DNA from: Devosia sp. ZB163
GTDB taxonomy: Bacteria > Pseudomonadota > Alphaproteobacteria > Rhizobiales > Devosiaceae
Length of the DNA stretch: 64,000 nucleotides
Assembly (NCBI RefSeq): GCF_028613635.1
Contig: NZ_JAQRMY010000003.1
Span: forward strand, 508,787-572,786
Reading direction: 5' to 3'
Every line of letters begins with the position of its first letter. Position 1 is the stretch's first letter. Shown here one piece after another: positions 19,743 to 29,141 of the stretch. The notes below the pieces were generated by a model. That model saw only the letters and a list, made by a program, of their open reading frames with translations, searched no databases and was not told the origin of the DNA. The position numbers and the translations under genes are program-made.

Positions 19743-20870
19743 GTGTCAGTCGAGGTGGAGTCGGATCGTGCCTGGCGCACGCGGGCGATAGCGCTGCTGG
19801 AAGCGGAGGGCAGGCGCTCGGCCGATACGCACCTTGTTGCCCTCAATGTGCCGGGACTGCCGGACATCGACATCTACCTCAAGGATGAGTCTTCCCATCC
19901 AACGGGCAGCCTGAAGCATCGGCTGGCACGCTCGCTGTTCCTCTATGGGATCTGCAACGGCAAGATCCGCGAGGGCATGACGCTGACCGAGGCTTCGTCC
20001 GGCTCGACAGCCGTCAGCGAAGCCTACTATGCGCGCCTTCTCGGGCTCGATTTCTGCGCCGTGCTGCCGCGCTCGACCAGTTCCAGCAAGGTCGAGGCGA
20101 TCGCGCGGCAGGGCGGGCGGTGCCATTTCGTGGATCGGCCCGGGGCCATCTACGAGGCGGCGGCGGAACTCGCGGCGCAGTGCAGGGGGTACTACCTCGA
20201 CCAGTTCACTTTCGCCGAGCGGGCGACCGACTGGCGAGGCAACAACAACATCGCGGAGTCGATGTTCACGCAGCTCGAGAACGAGCGGCATCCGGTGCCG
20301 AGCTGGATCGTGATGAGCGCCGGAACCGGCGGCACTTCGGCGACCATCGGGCGCTATATCCGCTATCGGGGGTTGGCGACGCGGCTCTGCGTGCCGGATG
20401 TCGAGTACTCGGCGTTCTACGAGGGCTGGCGCAGCGGCGATCGCAGCGCGGTCGCCGAGCGCGGCTCGCGCATCGAGGGCATCGGCCGGCCTCGGGTCGA
20501 GGAGTCGTTCATCCCCGAGGTGCTGGATGAGATGATCCGCGTGCCCGATGCGGCCTCGCTGGGCGGCATGCGGGTGCTCTCCGGCCTCCTGGGCCGACGC
20601 GTCGGCGCCTCGACCGGGACCAATTTCGTGGGGCTGTGCTGGGCCGTGGACCGGATGCGCCACCACGGCGAGCCCGGCTCGGTCGTCTCGCTGATCTGCG
20701 ATAGCGGCGAGCGCTACGCCGACACCTATTTCAACGAGACCTGGCTTGCAGCGCAGCAGCTCGATCCGGCACCTTATGTCGCGATGATCGAGTCGTTCCT
20801 TGCCGGCGGCGCGTTCGCGCCGGAGCTCCTGATGGCAGCCCGGCAGTCACCCACCAGCAACGCTGCCTGA
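19743..20870 (+). CDS. PLP-dependent cysteine synthase-fold enzyme (cysteine desulfhydrase-like)
   Basis: The 375-residue protein begins at GTG 19743. It is a fold-type II PLP enzyme: Lys58 in TGSLKHR is the Schiff-base lysine, [14 protein letters not shown] forms the asparagine-loop equivalent, and [14 protein letters not shown] is the phosphate-binding glycine loop. It resembles the subgroup of cysteine-synthase-like proteins that includes Cds1-type cysteine desulfhydrases more than biosynthetic CysK. The ridA gene follows after 12 bp. RidA removes 2-aminoacrylate, the product of such beta-eliminations, which supports a desulfhydrase or dehydratase role. A synthase activity is not excluded. 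Confidence 0.8.
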   Translation: MSVEVESDRAWRTRAIALLEAEGRRSADTHLVALNVPGLPDIDIYLKDESSHPTGSLKHRLARSLFLYGICNGKIREGMTLTEASSGSTAVSEAYYARLLGLDFCAVLPRSTSSSKVEAIARQGGRCHFVDRPGAIYEAAAELAAQCRGYYLDQFTFAERATDWRGNNNIAESMFTQLENERHPVPSWIVMSAGTGGTSATIGRYIRYRGLATRLCVPDVEYSAFYEGWRSGDRSAVAERGSRIEGIGRPRVEESFIPEVLDEMIRVPDAASLGGMRVLSGLLGRRVGASTGTNFVGLCWAVDRMRHHGEPGSVVSLICDSGERYADTYFNETWLAAQQLDPAPYVAMIESFLAGGAFAPELLMAARQSPTSNAA

Positions 20871-20882
20871 AGGAGTGCCCTC

Positions 20883-21254
20883 ATGGGCGAAATCAAGACT
20901 GATCGTGCGCCCGCGGCCATTGGGCCCTACGCGCAGGCCCGCACCCATGGCGGCTTGCTGTTCATCTCCGGCCAGCTGCCGATCGATCCCGCAACCGGGC
21001 AGATCCCGGCCGATCCGGTGGAGCAGATGCATCAGGTGCTCCGCAACCTCAGTGCCGTCGCCGAGGCGGCCGGCACCGACATCCGCAAGGCGATCAAGAC
21101 GACAGTGTTCGTCACCGATCTCAGCATCTTCAAGGACCTGAACTCGGCCTATGCGACGGCTTTCGTCGCGCCGTTCCCCGCCCGCGCCACAGTGCAGGTC
21201 GCGGCCCTGCCCATGGGGGCGAAGGTCGAAGTGGAAGCCGTGGTCGAGCTCTGA
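20883..21254 (+). CDS. ridA: RidA-family 2-iminobutanoate/2-iminopropanoate deaminase
   Basis: This 123-residue protein has the YjgF/RidA fold with Arg101 (PARATVQVAALP), equivalent to the substrate-binding arginine, and Glu118 (KVEVEAVVEL). It hydrolyses reactive enamine/imine products such as 2-aminoacrylate. AAGGAG sits before the ATG. It is co-transcribed with the PLP enzyme just upstream, which would generate such imines. Length is typical of RidA. Confidence 0.92.
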   Translation: MGEIKTDRAPAAIGPYAQARTHGGLLFISGQLPIDPATGQIPADPVEQMHQVLRNLSAVAEAAGTDIRKAIKTTVFVTDLSIFKDLNSAYATAFVAPFPARATVQVAALPMGAKVEVEAVVEL

Positions 21255-21271
21255 ACTCGATATCGCGGCAG

Positions 21272-21298
21272 GCATGGCGGCCTTCGGGCCGCCTGTGC
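21272..21298. terminator. Hairpin between convergent ridA and PIG-L genes
   Basis: GGCGGCC and GGCCGCC flank a TTCG loop (21276-21293), extended by GCA/TGC pairs across small bulges. There is no T-run, so termination may be weak or Rho-assisted, but the convergent position supports a shared end structure. Confidence 0.6.
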
Positions 21299-21314
21299 TT
21301 CCGGCTGCGGCTGC

Positions 21315-22043
21315 CTAGGCGGGCTGTGGCGGCAGGAAGAGGCCGGCGCCGGCATTCCATGAGTGCGACATGCCCATGAAGGCCTGGGCGTACATGGTGC
21401 CGCGGAGGCAGCCGCGGAGGCGGTAGAGCGCGCTGTAGTAGTCGAGATAGGGGAAGCTCGAGAGGCCGCGCGCCAGCTCGTAGGTGGAGGCGGCTTCGCG
21501 CCAGGGCTCGAAGCCCGAGGAGACATCGACGAGATAGGTCGGCGTGAAGCCTTCGTCGTCTTCCCAGTTCTCGCCGAACAGAAGCAGCGAGGGACTGAAG
21601 GCGGGGGACTCGCGCTCGAGCGTGGGCAGCGCGGCGTAGAACACGCCGGTCTTGGTCAGTTCTGAGGCGGCACGGTGGTCCTTGTGCCAGCTGCCGTGCC
21701 AGTGGGTGATGACGACGTTGGGGCGGATGCGCCGGATGACGTCGCAGACGGCGAGGGCGGTCTGCTCGTCATTGGGGAGGAAGGCGTCCGGGAAATCGAG
21801 GGTCAGCCACTTGGCGCCGAGGCGCGAGGCGGCATCGGCGGCTTCCTTGCGCTTCTGTTCGGCATAGAGCGAGGTCGAGAGGCACCGGTGGCCCTGCTCG
21901 CCCATGGTGAGGTGGAGGAACGTCACCTCGATGCCGCGCGACGCGGCGACGAAGGCCAGCGGCCCGGCGATCATCTCGCCGTCGAAGGCGTGGGCGCCGA
22001 CGATCAGGATGCGCTCGGCGCCGAAGATCTGCTGCTCGATCAT
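21315..22043 (-). CDS. PIG-L (LmbE)-family deacetylase-like protein, altered active site
   Basis: This 242-residue protein has the PIG-L Rossmann-like fold. The usual AHPDDE motif reads AHAFDGE (residues 17-23): zinc ligands His18 and Asp21 remain, but the aspartate that acts as general base is Phe20. The third zinc region, HWHGSWHKDHRAA, is intact. Its ATG overlaps the kinase stop by ATGA, so it is the last gene of the amino-sugar operon. Family members remove N-acetyl groups from amino sugars; here it might replace the missing NagA, use another base, or bind without catalysis. Confidence 0.75.
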   Translation of the reverse strand: MIEQQIFGAERILIVGAHAFDGEMIAGPLAFVAASRGIEVTFLHLTMGEQGHRCLSTSLYAEQKRKEAADAASRLGAKWLTLDFPDAFLPNDEQTALAVCDVIRRIRPNVVITHWHGSWHKDHRAASELTKTGVFYAALPTLERESPAFSPSLLLFGENWEDDEGFTPTYLVDVSSGFEPWREAASTYELARGLSSFPYLDYYSALYRLRGCLRGTMYAQAFMGMSHSWNAGAGLFLPPQPA

Positions 22044-22987
22044 GACCGGGTTCCGCTGCTGAGTGAGGCGAAGGTGGCGCGCCAGCCGGCGAAGCCGGCG
22101 AGATGCATGCTGGCGGCCGCGAGCGCCGCGTCAACCGTGGGAAAGCGCACGTCGTACCCCGGCAGGTGCGCGAGGATCGCCTCGCTCACGACCGGATGCA
22201 GCTTCAGCACGCCGCCGATGAAGCCGATGGGCCTAGCCTCGGTCCGTGCGACCAGCGCCGAGGCGAGGGCCGCAAGCTCGCGTCCCGCGTCGCCGAGGAT
22301 GCGGAGGGCGAGCGCGTCGCCGGCCGCTGCGGCCTTGGCCACGCCCGTCGCGAGCGCGCCGATCTCGCCCCGGTCGCCGCCATAGACGAACTGGCGGACA
22401 CTCTGCCACTCGCTGCCGCCGGTGATGGCGAAGATGGCGTCGGCAAGCGCCTGGATGCCGGTGAAGTCGCCGTGGCGATCGAGGTGACGGAAGGCCTCGT
22501 CGAGCGCCCGCAGCGCGATCCAGCTGCCCGAGCCGGCATCGTCGATGAGGATGCCGCGCCCACCGACCCTGACATAGCCGGCCTCGAGCCCGACGTGCAG
22601 GCCGATGGAGCCGGTGCCGGCGGAGACCAGGTGGCCTTCCCCGGGCGCGAAGGCGGCGGCGTAGGCGAGCATGATGTCGTCGACGACGATGAGGTTGTCC
22701 TGTGCGACGCCAAAGGTGGTGGCGAGCATCTGCTTCACCTCTGCCTCGACGACATTGCCGAAGCCTGTGATGCCGGCCGCGACGCCGTTCACCGCGGGCG
22801 TCGCCTTGCGGACGTCGGTGGCGATCGCCGTCAGGGCATTCTGCAGCCGCTCGCGCGCCACGGGATTGAAGACGTGGCCGGTTGCGCCGGAGGTGGCGCC
22901 GCGCGCCAGCTCATGGCCGGAAGCATCGCACAGCACCCAACGGCTGGCCGTGCCGCCGATATCGATGCCGAGCTGGTGGAAGCTCAA
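22040..22987 (-). CDS. BadF/BcrA-type amino-sugar kinase (GlcNAc/MurNAc kinase-like)
   Basis: The 315-residue protein has the actin-like ATPase fold with phosphate-1 motif GIDIGGTASRW (8-18), a second phosphate motif VSAGTGSIG and adenosine motif FIGGVLKLHP. It matches the N-acetylglucosamine kinase branch that includes the MurK-type GlcNAc/MurNAc kinases. Translation starts at TTG, overlapping the nanE stop as TTGA. Next to NanE and facing MurQ, it probably phosphorylates imported amino sugars at C6. The 2-hydroxyacyl-CoA dehydratase activator role of BadF proteins is unlikely in this context. Confidence 0.82.
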   Translation of the reverse strand: MSFHQLGIDIGGTASRWVLCDASGHELARGATSGATGHVFNPVARERLQNALTAIATDVRKATPAVNGVAAGITGFGNVVEAEVKQMLATTFGVAQDNLIVVDDIMLAYAAAFAPGEGHLVSAGTGSIGLHVGLEAGYVRVGGRGILIDDAGSGSWIALRALDEAFRHLDRHGDFTGIQALADAIFAITGGSEWQSVRQFVYGGDRGEIGALATGVAKAAAAGDALALRILGDAGRELAALASALVARTEARPIGFIGGVLKLHPVVSEAILAHLPGYDVRFPTVDAALAAASMHLAGFAGWRATFASLSSGTRS

Positions 22988-23655
22988 GCCGGTACGCCTT
23001 CGCTGACGAAGCGGCGGGTGATCTCGCGCGGGTTGGTGATCATGGTGCCGACGACGACGGCGTAGGCGCCGGCCTCGAAGCCCTGCCGGACATGGTCGGG
23101 CGTGTTGAACCGGCCCTCGGCGACAACGGGCACGCTCGTGCGGGACACCAGTTGCTCGATCAGGGCCAGGTCGGGCTCCTTGGGCTTGGACTGCGTTGCC
23201 TCGGTATAGCCGGAGAGCGTGGTGGCGAGATAGGTGGCGCCCCAGTCGGCGGCGGCGAGGCCCTCGTCGAGGGTCGAGATGTCGGCGAACACTTCGGCGC
23301 CCAGTTCCTCGCGGATGCGGCGGACGATCAGGGCAGGGGACTCGCCATCGCGCGGGCGCATGGTGCAGTCGAGCCCGACGATCTCGGCGCCGGCAGCGAC
23401 GATCGCCTCGGCGGCGGCGAAGCTGGGGGTGATGTAGACCGGATGGTCGCCGAAGATCTTGTGGATGCCGATCACCGGCAGCCCGGCGGCCTTCACGGCG
23501 CGAATGTCGTCAGGGCCGTTGGCGCGGATCGCACCGGCACCGCCGTCGCGGGCAGCGAGGGCCATCGCGCCCATGAAGACGGGACCGTGCAGCGGGTTGT
23601 CGGCCCGCGCCTGGCACGAGACGATGAGCCGATTGGCCGGTAGGGCGAGCGTCAC
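22984..23655 (-). CDS. nanE: N-acetylmannosamine-6-phosphate 2-epimerase (NanE)
   Basis: The product is a 223-residue TIM-barrel protein starting at GTG 23655, which overlaps the permease stop as GTGA. NanE marks include GAGAIRANGPDDI, PVIGIHKIFGD with the catalytic lysine, GLDCTMRPRDGE and PVVAEGRFNTPDH with the catalytic glutamate. It converts ManNAc-6-phosphate to GlcNAc-6-phosphate. No NanA or NanK gene is in the window, so ManNAc or another precursor rather than intact sialic acid may be the imported substrate. Confidence 0.88.
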   Translation of the reverse strand: MTLALPANRLIVSCQARADNPLHGPVFMGAMALAARDGGAGAIRANGPDDIRAVKAAGLPVIGIHKIFGDHPVYITPSFAAAEAIVAAGAEIVGLDCTMRPRDGESPALIVRRIREELGAEVFADISTLDEGLAAADWGATYLATTLSGYTEATQSKPKEPDLALIEQLVSRTSVPVVAEGRFNTPDHVRQGFEAGAYAVVVGTMITNPREITRRFVSEGVPA

Positions 23656-24527
23656 TTCACGGCTCCGGAGGTCATGCCGTTGATGAACTGCTTGGACAGC
23701 AGGATGTAGATGATGATGATCGGCAGCACCGAGAGCGTCAGGCCGGAGAACAGCACGCCCCAGTCGGTGTTGTACTCGCCCATGAAGGACGCGAGGCCCT
23801 GCGGCAGCGTCTTCAGCCCATCGGACTGGATGAAGACGAGCGGGAAGAAGAAGTCGTTCCAGATCGGCACGACGTTCTGGATGCCGGCGATGACCATGGC
23901 CGGCCGGACCAGCGGCAGCATGATCTTCCACATGATCAGCGCTTCGCTTGCGCCATCCATGCGCGCCGCATCCTCGAGCTCGCTCGGAAGCGTGCGGATG
24001 AAGCCGGTCATGATGAACACGGTCGTGGGCAGGCCGGTGGCGACATAGACCACGATCAGGGCGGCGTGGGAGTTGAGGATCCCCAGGTCGCGCATGAGGA
24101 TGAACAGCGGGATGATCGCCAGCTTCAGGGGCAGCGTGAGCCCGGCGACGAAGAACATCAGGATGAAGCCCGACCCGGTGAAGCGATAGCGGGCGATCGC
24201 ATACGCCGCCATGGTGCCCAGCGTGAGGATGAGCAGCATCGAGACGCCGGTGACGAAGAACGAGTTGCCGAGGTAGCGCAGGAAGTTCGTCTGCGTCCAG
24301 ATCTTGGTCAGGTTCGTCAGGTTGGTGAAGTCGGGGATCGAGAACGGCGACTGGAAGATCTGCACGTTCGTCTTGAACGCGGAGAACACCATGATCACGA
24401 TCGGCACCAGCATCACCAGCGTGTTGGCGATCAGCACGACCTGGACCAGCGCATCGAGCGTCCACACCGTGGAGCGGTTCGACGAGACGGTGGGGACGGA
24501 CGATACGGAACGGGCGGAGGCGGTCAC
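23652..24527 (-). CDS. Amino-sugar ABC transporter permease (MalG-like)
   Basis: This 291-residue membrane protein has six spans, the EAA loop EDAARMDGASEALIMWKIMLP and the C-terminal KQFINGMTSGAVK ending typical of CUT1 MalG-type permeases. The start is GTG, overlapping the upstream permease stop (GTGA), and the stop overlaps nanE. The chain of overlaps from here to the PIG-L gene indicates tight translational coupling of transport and metabolism. Confidence 0.9.
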   Translation of the reverse strand: MTASARSVSSVPTVSSNRSTVWTLDALVQVVLIANTLVMLVPIVIMVFSAFKTNVQIFQSPFSIPDFTNLTNLTKIWTQTNFLRYLGNSFFVTGVSMLLILTLGTMAAYAIARYRFTGSGFILMFFVAGLTLPLKLAIIPLFILMRDLGILNSHAALIVVYVATGLPTTVFIMTGFIRTLPSELEDAARMDGASEALIMWKIMLPLVRPAMVIAGIQNVVPIWNDFFFPLVFIQSDGLKTLPQGLASFMGEYNTDWGVLFSGLTLSVLPIIIIYILLSKQFINGMTSGAVK

Positions 24528-25444
24528 AGCTCGATCTCCCGGCGGCGCATGCGGATGGTGAGTGTCCCCGCCACAATGGCGATGAACAGGAAGATCAGCA
24601 CGGCGAGCGCACTGCCCGCGCCGAAGTCCGGCGGCGCACCAGACTGGTTGCCGAAGGCGGTGCGGTAGAAATAGAGGCCGAGCACGTCGGTCGAACCATG
24701 CGGCGAGCCTTCAAGGCCGACCATGATGTAGGGCAGCTCGAACCAGTTGAACGCGCCGACGAACAGCAGCGTGAAGACCACGGTGGCGCTCGGGGCGACG
24801 AGCGGCCAGACGATCTTGGTGATCTTGACCCATTCGCTCTGGGTTTCCATGCGCACGGCGTCGAGCACCTCGCCGGGAATGCGCTGCATGCCCGCGAGGA
24901 AGACGAGGGTGGGGAAGCCCACCATGTGCCAGGCATTGGCAAAGACGATGGACCACAGGGCGGTCGTATCCTGGCCGAGCCAGGGCTGCGTGAGGAAGCC
25001 GAGGCCGAGGGCCTTGAGGCCGGCATTCACCGGTCCGAACAGCGGATGGAAGAACAGCCGCCAGAGGAAGCCGACGACGATCGTCGAGAGCACCACCGGC
25101 AGGAACACCGCGATGCGGTGGAAGCGGAAGCCGGGCAGTTCGCGCCAGAGGAAGTAGGCGAGGACGAACCCCAGCCCGTTCTGGAACACCATCAGCGCGA
25201 AGAACACGAAGACGTTGTGACTGAACGCGTTGACCGTGCGGCTCGCGAAGGGCTCGACGAACAGGACCTTGTGGAAATTCTCGAACCAGACGAAGTCCCC
25301 GCGCGCCAGCCCGCTCCACTCGAAGAACGCGTAGGCGAAGGCGGAGATGATCGGATAGACGATGAACAGGCACACGAAGACGAGCGGCGGCATGATCAGT
25401 GCGGCGATCCAGAGCCGGCGGCCCGTCAGCTGTTTTGTGAACAT
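24524..25444 (-). CDS. Amino-sugar ABC transporter permease (MalF-like)
   Basis: The 306-residue protein has six spans starting with LWIAALIMPPLVFVCLFIV. The EAA-type loop reads LDAVRMETQSEWVKITKIVWPLV, with less canonical residues than usual. It partners the permease immediately downstream and the ATPase at 26808. Confidence 0.9.
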   Translation of the reverse strand: MFTKQLTGRRLWIAALIMPPLVFVCLFIVYPIISAFAYAFFEWSGLARGDFVWFENFHKVLFVEPFASRTVNAFSHNVFVFFALMVFQNGLGFVLAYFLWRELPGFRFHRIAVFLPVVLSTIVVGFLWRLFFHPLFGPVNAGLKALGLGFLTQPWLGQDTTALWSIVFANAWHMVGFPTLVFLAGMQRIPGEVLDAVRMETQSEWVKITKIVWPLVAPSATVVFTLLFVGAFNWFELPYIMVGLEGSPHGSTDVLGLYFYRTAFGNQSGAPPDFGAGSALAVLIFLFIAIVAGTLTIRMRRREIEL

Positions 25445-25484
25445 GCACCTGATCCAGTCGATTGTCGGCAGTCGCGGGTAGAGA

Positions 25485-25509
25485 GGTCCGGGCGCCGTGC
25501 GCCCGGACC
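25485..25509 (-). other. Intercistronic GC-rich stem-loop after the binding-protein gene
   Basis: A perfect 11-bp stem, GGTCCGGGCGC (25485-25495) and GCGCCCGGACC (25499-25509), with a 3-base loop lies between the binding-protein stop and the permease start. There is no T-run. It probably stabilises the upstream part of the transcript or attenuates the permeases. Confidence 0.75.
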
Positions 25510-25519
25510 GGAATTGAGC

Positions 25520-26761
25520 TTACTTCTGGAAGGGCTCGTACCAGGCGGCCACACCCTCGGTGATGACCTTGCCGATACCTTCGGGGGTCTGCTGGCCAGC
25601 CGACATCTTCTGGATCTCGGCCTGCAGCAGCGCCGAACCCGACGGCTCGGCATAACGGAAGTGCACGAACATGATGTACGGGATCGCCGTCTTGTTCATC
25701 TCCGAGACTTCCTGCAGCAGCTCGCTCTCGAAGGTCACGCCGGGGATCGGCGAGATGTTCTTGAGGCCGTTGGCGAACGCCTGGCCGAACTCGAGGCTGG
25801 CGAGGTAGTTGGCGAACTTGAGCGCAGCTTCCGGATGCTTGCTGGTGGCGTTCACCGCATAGCCGCCGTCGAAGTAGATGCTGCCCAGCTTCTCGTCCTC
25901 GGCAGTGGCGCCGGGAGCAGCGAAGATGCCCATGTTGAGGCTCGGGTTCTGCGTGGCGAACGAGGCCAGCTCGAACGAACCGCCAGCGAACATGCCAGCG
26001 AGGCCCGAGATGAACAGCTGCTGGGCCGACGGGTAGTCGAGGCCGACGAAGCCCTCGGGGAAGTACTTGGTCGAGATCTCGTCGTACTTGGTCAGCGCCT
26101 CGATGTAGCGCGGATCGGTGAAGTCGGCCTTGCCGGCGATCATGTCTTCGTAGAAGGCACGGCCGAAGGTCGAGGCGGTGAGCGCGTGGAACGTGGATTC
26201 GTTCTGCCAGGCGGTCGCGGTGCCGTTGGCGAACGGCATGACGCCGGCGGCCTTCAGCTTCTCGGAAGCGGCGAGCAGTTCGTCCCAGGTCTGCGGCTCG
26301 GTGATGCCGTGCTGGTCGAACAGATCCTTGTTGTAGATCACCAGCATGGTCTGGCTGGCGAACGGAATGGCGTAGGTCTTGCCGTCGGTGCGCGAGGTTT
26401 CCGACGCGATGGCGGCGGGGGAGAACCCGGCCAGGGCCGGCACGTTCGTCTCGTCGAGCGGCAGCAGGAAGCCGCCGTTCGAGATCGTCTCGAGGCCGCC
26501 GTAGGAGCGGACCATCATGACGTCGGGGCCGGTGCCGCCGGTCAGCGAGGTCGAGAGCGCTGAGAAGTAGTTGGTGCTCTCATAGGACGAGAACGTGACG
26601 GTGATGCCCGGGTTGGCCGCCTCGAAGGTGTCGATGTACTGCTCGTACTGGGCCTTGTCCTCGGCACGCCACGTCCAGAAGTTCAACTCCTGGGCCATTG
26701 CGCCGAACGTAGACAGTGCGGTGCCGGCGAGCACTGCCGCCCCTAACACGAAATGCTTCAT
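25520..26761 (-). CDS. Amino-sugar ABC transporter substrate-binding protein
   Basis: This 413-residue protein starts at ATG 26761 behind GAGAGGGA. A signal peptide (KHFVLGAAVLAGTALSTFGAMA) is cleaved before QELNFW. The mature protein is a family-1 sugar binder with ANPGITVTFSSYESTNYF, GPDVMMVRSYG and YNKDLFDQHGITEPQTWDE. It feeds the permeases at 24524 and 23652. The amino-sugar ligand is inferred from co-transcribed nanE and kinase genes, not from the protein itself. Confidence 0.88.
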   Translation of the reverse strand: MKHFVLGAAVLAGTALSTFGAMAQELNFWTWRAEDKAQYEQYIDTFEAANPGITVTFSSYESTNYFSALSTSLTGGTGPDVMMVRSYGGLETISNGGFLLPLDETNVPALAGFSPAAIASETSRTDGKTYAIPFASQTMLVIYNKDLFDQHGITEPQTWDELLAASEKLKAAGVMPFANGTATAWQNESTFHALTASTFGRAFYEDMIAGKADFTDPRYIEALTKYDEISTKYFPEGFVGLDYPSAQQLFISGLAGMFAGGSFELASFATQNPSLNMGIFAAPGATAEDEKLGSIYFDGGYAVNATSKHPEAALKFANYLASLEFGQAFANGLKNISPIPGVTFESELLQEVSEMNKTAIPYIMFVHFRYAEPSGSALLQAEIQKMSAGQQTPEGIGKVITEGVAAWYEPFQK

Positions 26762-26807
26762 TGAAATCCCTCTCTGGTCCCTGTTGCAGTGGGTCTTGTC
26801 GCCGCCC

Positions 26808-27878
<1,071 letters not shown>

Positions 27879-28049
27879 GTCAGACTCTCCGCTCGCTGGC
27901 GTCGTGGGAAACCGGAGCGGAATGGATGGCCGCCCGCGTGACCGAAACGGCCCGCGCATGCGCTGTTGTCCGAATGAAGACTTCCACTACCAACGCGCCC
28001 CCACCGGCAATGCCTCGCCCCCTCGGCAGCGACGCTGGCCGGGTCACGA

Positions 28050-28083
28050 TGGAATATTAAATTCCAGAAAACGCTCGTGTCAA
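28050..28083 (-). promoter_or_regulatory. Promoter of the amino-sugar operon with RpiR-type operator
   Basis: On the minus strand a perfect TTGACA (28078-28083) is followed after 18 bases by TAATAT (28054-28059). The palindrome TGGAAT-N5-ATTCCA at 28050-28066 covers the -10 box, so a bound repressor would block polymerase. The same palindrome occurs at 29060-29078 beside rpiR/murQ. Confidence 0.75.
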
Positions 28084-28129
28084 GAATATGGTATTACGAC
28101 GAAGGCATGACTATGCAAGCGCATTTCGT

Positions 28130-28978
28130 TCATTCCTTGAGCACGTTCACCGCTGCCTCGCTGCGGTGGATGAAGTCGTTGGCATGCGGCTGGCGCCTGA
28201 GCAGCAGGATGAACAGCATATCGGTCAGCATCAGTTGCGCGTCGCGCGAGGTGATGGCCGATGAGCGCACGCGTTCCTCGTCGGCGATGGTGTAGAGCTG
28301 GATGTTCGACAACTCGAGCAGGGGGTTGGGCTGCATGCCCGTGATCGAGATGACGGTCGCGCCCCGCGCGCGCGCCAGTTCGGCAATGCGCAGGGTCTCG
28401 AGGCTGGCGCCGGTATAGGAGAGCGCGATCAGCACGTCCTCGTGGTTGAGGGTCGAGGCGTTCGAGATCTGGATGTGGCTGTCATTGTCGAGCAGCACGG
28501 TTCGCCCGATCTTGAGCAGCTTGTAGGAGAAGTCCCGCGCTACCAGTGATGAGGCGCCAACCCCCGCCAGCTGGACCCGGCGGGCGCCGACGAGCGCCCG
28601 CAGTGTCGCCTCGATCGTCTCCTCGGTGTTGGCGGCCATGGTCTCGCGCATCGAGAGCAGCTTGCTGCCGATCATCTTCTGCAGGATCGTCATGTAGCTG
28701 TCGTTGGCGCCGATCGAGCCGTGGATCACGCCGGCGGGCGCCTGCCACTCCTGGGCCTTGGCCTTGTTCACCGCGAGCTTGAGCTGCTGGTAGCCTTCGT
28801 AGCCCTGCTTCTGGCTGAACTTGACGACGCTCGACTGGCTGCGGCCAGTCTGTTTGGCCAGCGCGGCCGACGACAGGCCCATCATCCGCTCGGGATCGTC
28901 GAGGATGAACTGGGCGATCTGCCGATCGGCCTCGGTCATGGTATCGAGCTTGGCGGCGAGTAGCTTGAGAACGGACAT
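28130..28978 (-). CDS. RpiR/MurR-family transcriptional regulator
   Basis: The 282-residue protein starts at ATG 28978 (MSVLKLLAAKLDTMTEADRQ). It has an N-terminal RpiR helix-turn-helix domain at about 1-77 (LSSAALAKQTGRSQSSVVKFSQKQG) and a C-terminal SIS sugar-phosphate-binding domain at about 120-260 (LAGVGASSLVARDF, LIALSYTGAS). It probably represses the flanking amino-sugar operons and responds to a sugar phosphate such as MurNAc-6-phosphate or GlcNAc-6-phosphate. It lies between two copies of the same operator, one at its own divergent promoter. Confidence 0.9.
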   Translation of the reverse strand: MSVLKLLAAKLDTMTEADRQIAQFILDDPERMMGLSSAALAKQTGRSQSSVVKFSQKQGYEGYQQLKLAVNKAKAQEWQAPAGVIHGSIGANDSYMTILQKMIGSKLLSMRETMAANTEETIEATLRALVGARRVQLAGVGASSLVARDFSYKLLKIGRTVLLDNDSHIQISNASTLNHEDVLIALSYTGASLETLRIAELARARGATVISITGMQPNPLLELSNIQLYTIADEERVRSSAITSRDAQLMLTDMLFILLLRRQPHANDFIHRSEAAVNVLKE

Positions 28979-29057
28979 GGCGCTGCATCTCGTCTGCAGG
29001 AAGGGTGGTGCGCGCCGGCCTGGGAGAACGCAAGCCTGACCGTCGGCGCTCCTATGC

Positions 29058-29098
29058 ACTTGGAATAGTCTATTCCAAGTATCGTTGACAGATGGAAT
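29058..29098. promoter_or_regulatory. RpiR-type operator and murQ promoter
   Basis: A perfect 11-1-11 inverted repeat with arms ACTTGGAATAG and CTATTCCAAGT occupies 29058-29080; its core is TGGAAT-N5-ATTCCA. A consensus TTGACA follows at 29085-29090 on the plus strand; the -10 is weak (TACCAC at 29108 with a 17-base spacer). A further half-site, TGGAAT, lies at 29093-29098 inside that spacer. The site controls murQ and probably rpiR. Confidence 0.78.
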
Positions 29099-29141
29099 AG
29101 ACACTTTTACCACTGCTGCGCAGAAACAAGGCAGGGCGGAT

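Noticed and set aside
23656-24576. Possible fusion of nanE with an upstream frame
   Set aside because: The upstream part is an out-of-frame reading of the permease gene; GTG 23655 overlapping the permease stop is the normal start.
24698-26563. 621-codon open frame antisense to a permease and a binding-protein gene
   Set aside because: It crosses two real genes and their intergenic stem-loop, and is extremely Glu/Arg/His-rich without any domain.
29085-29141. N-terminal extension of MurQ starting at TTG 29085
   Set aside because: That TTG belongs to a consensus TTGACA -35 box and has no ribosome site; MurQ homology fits the ATG at 29142.
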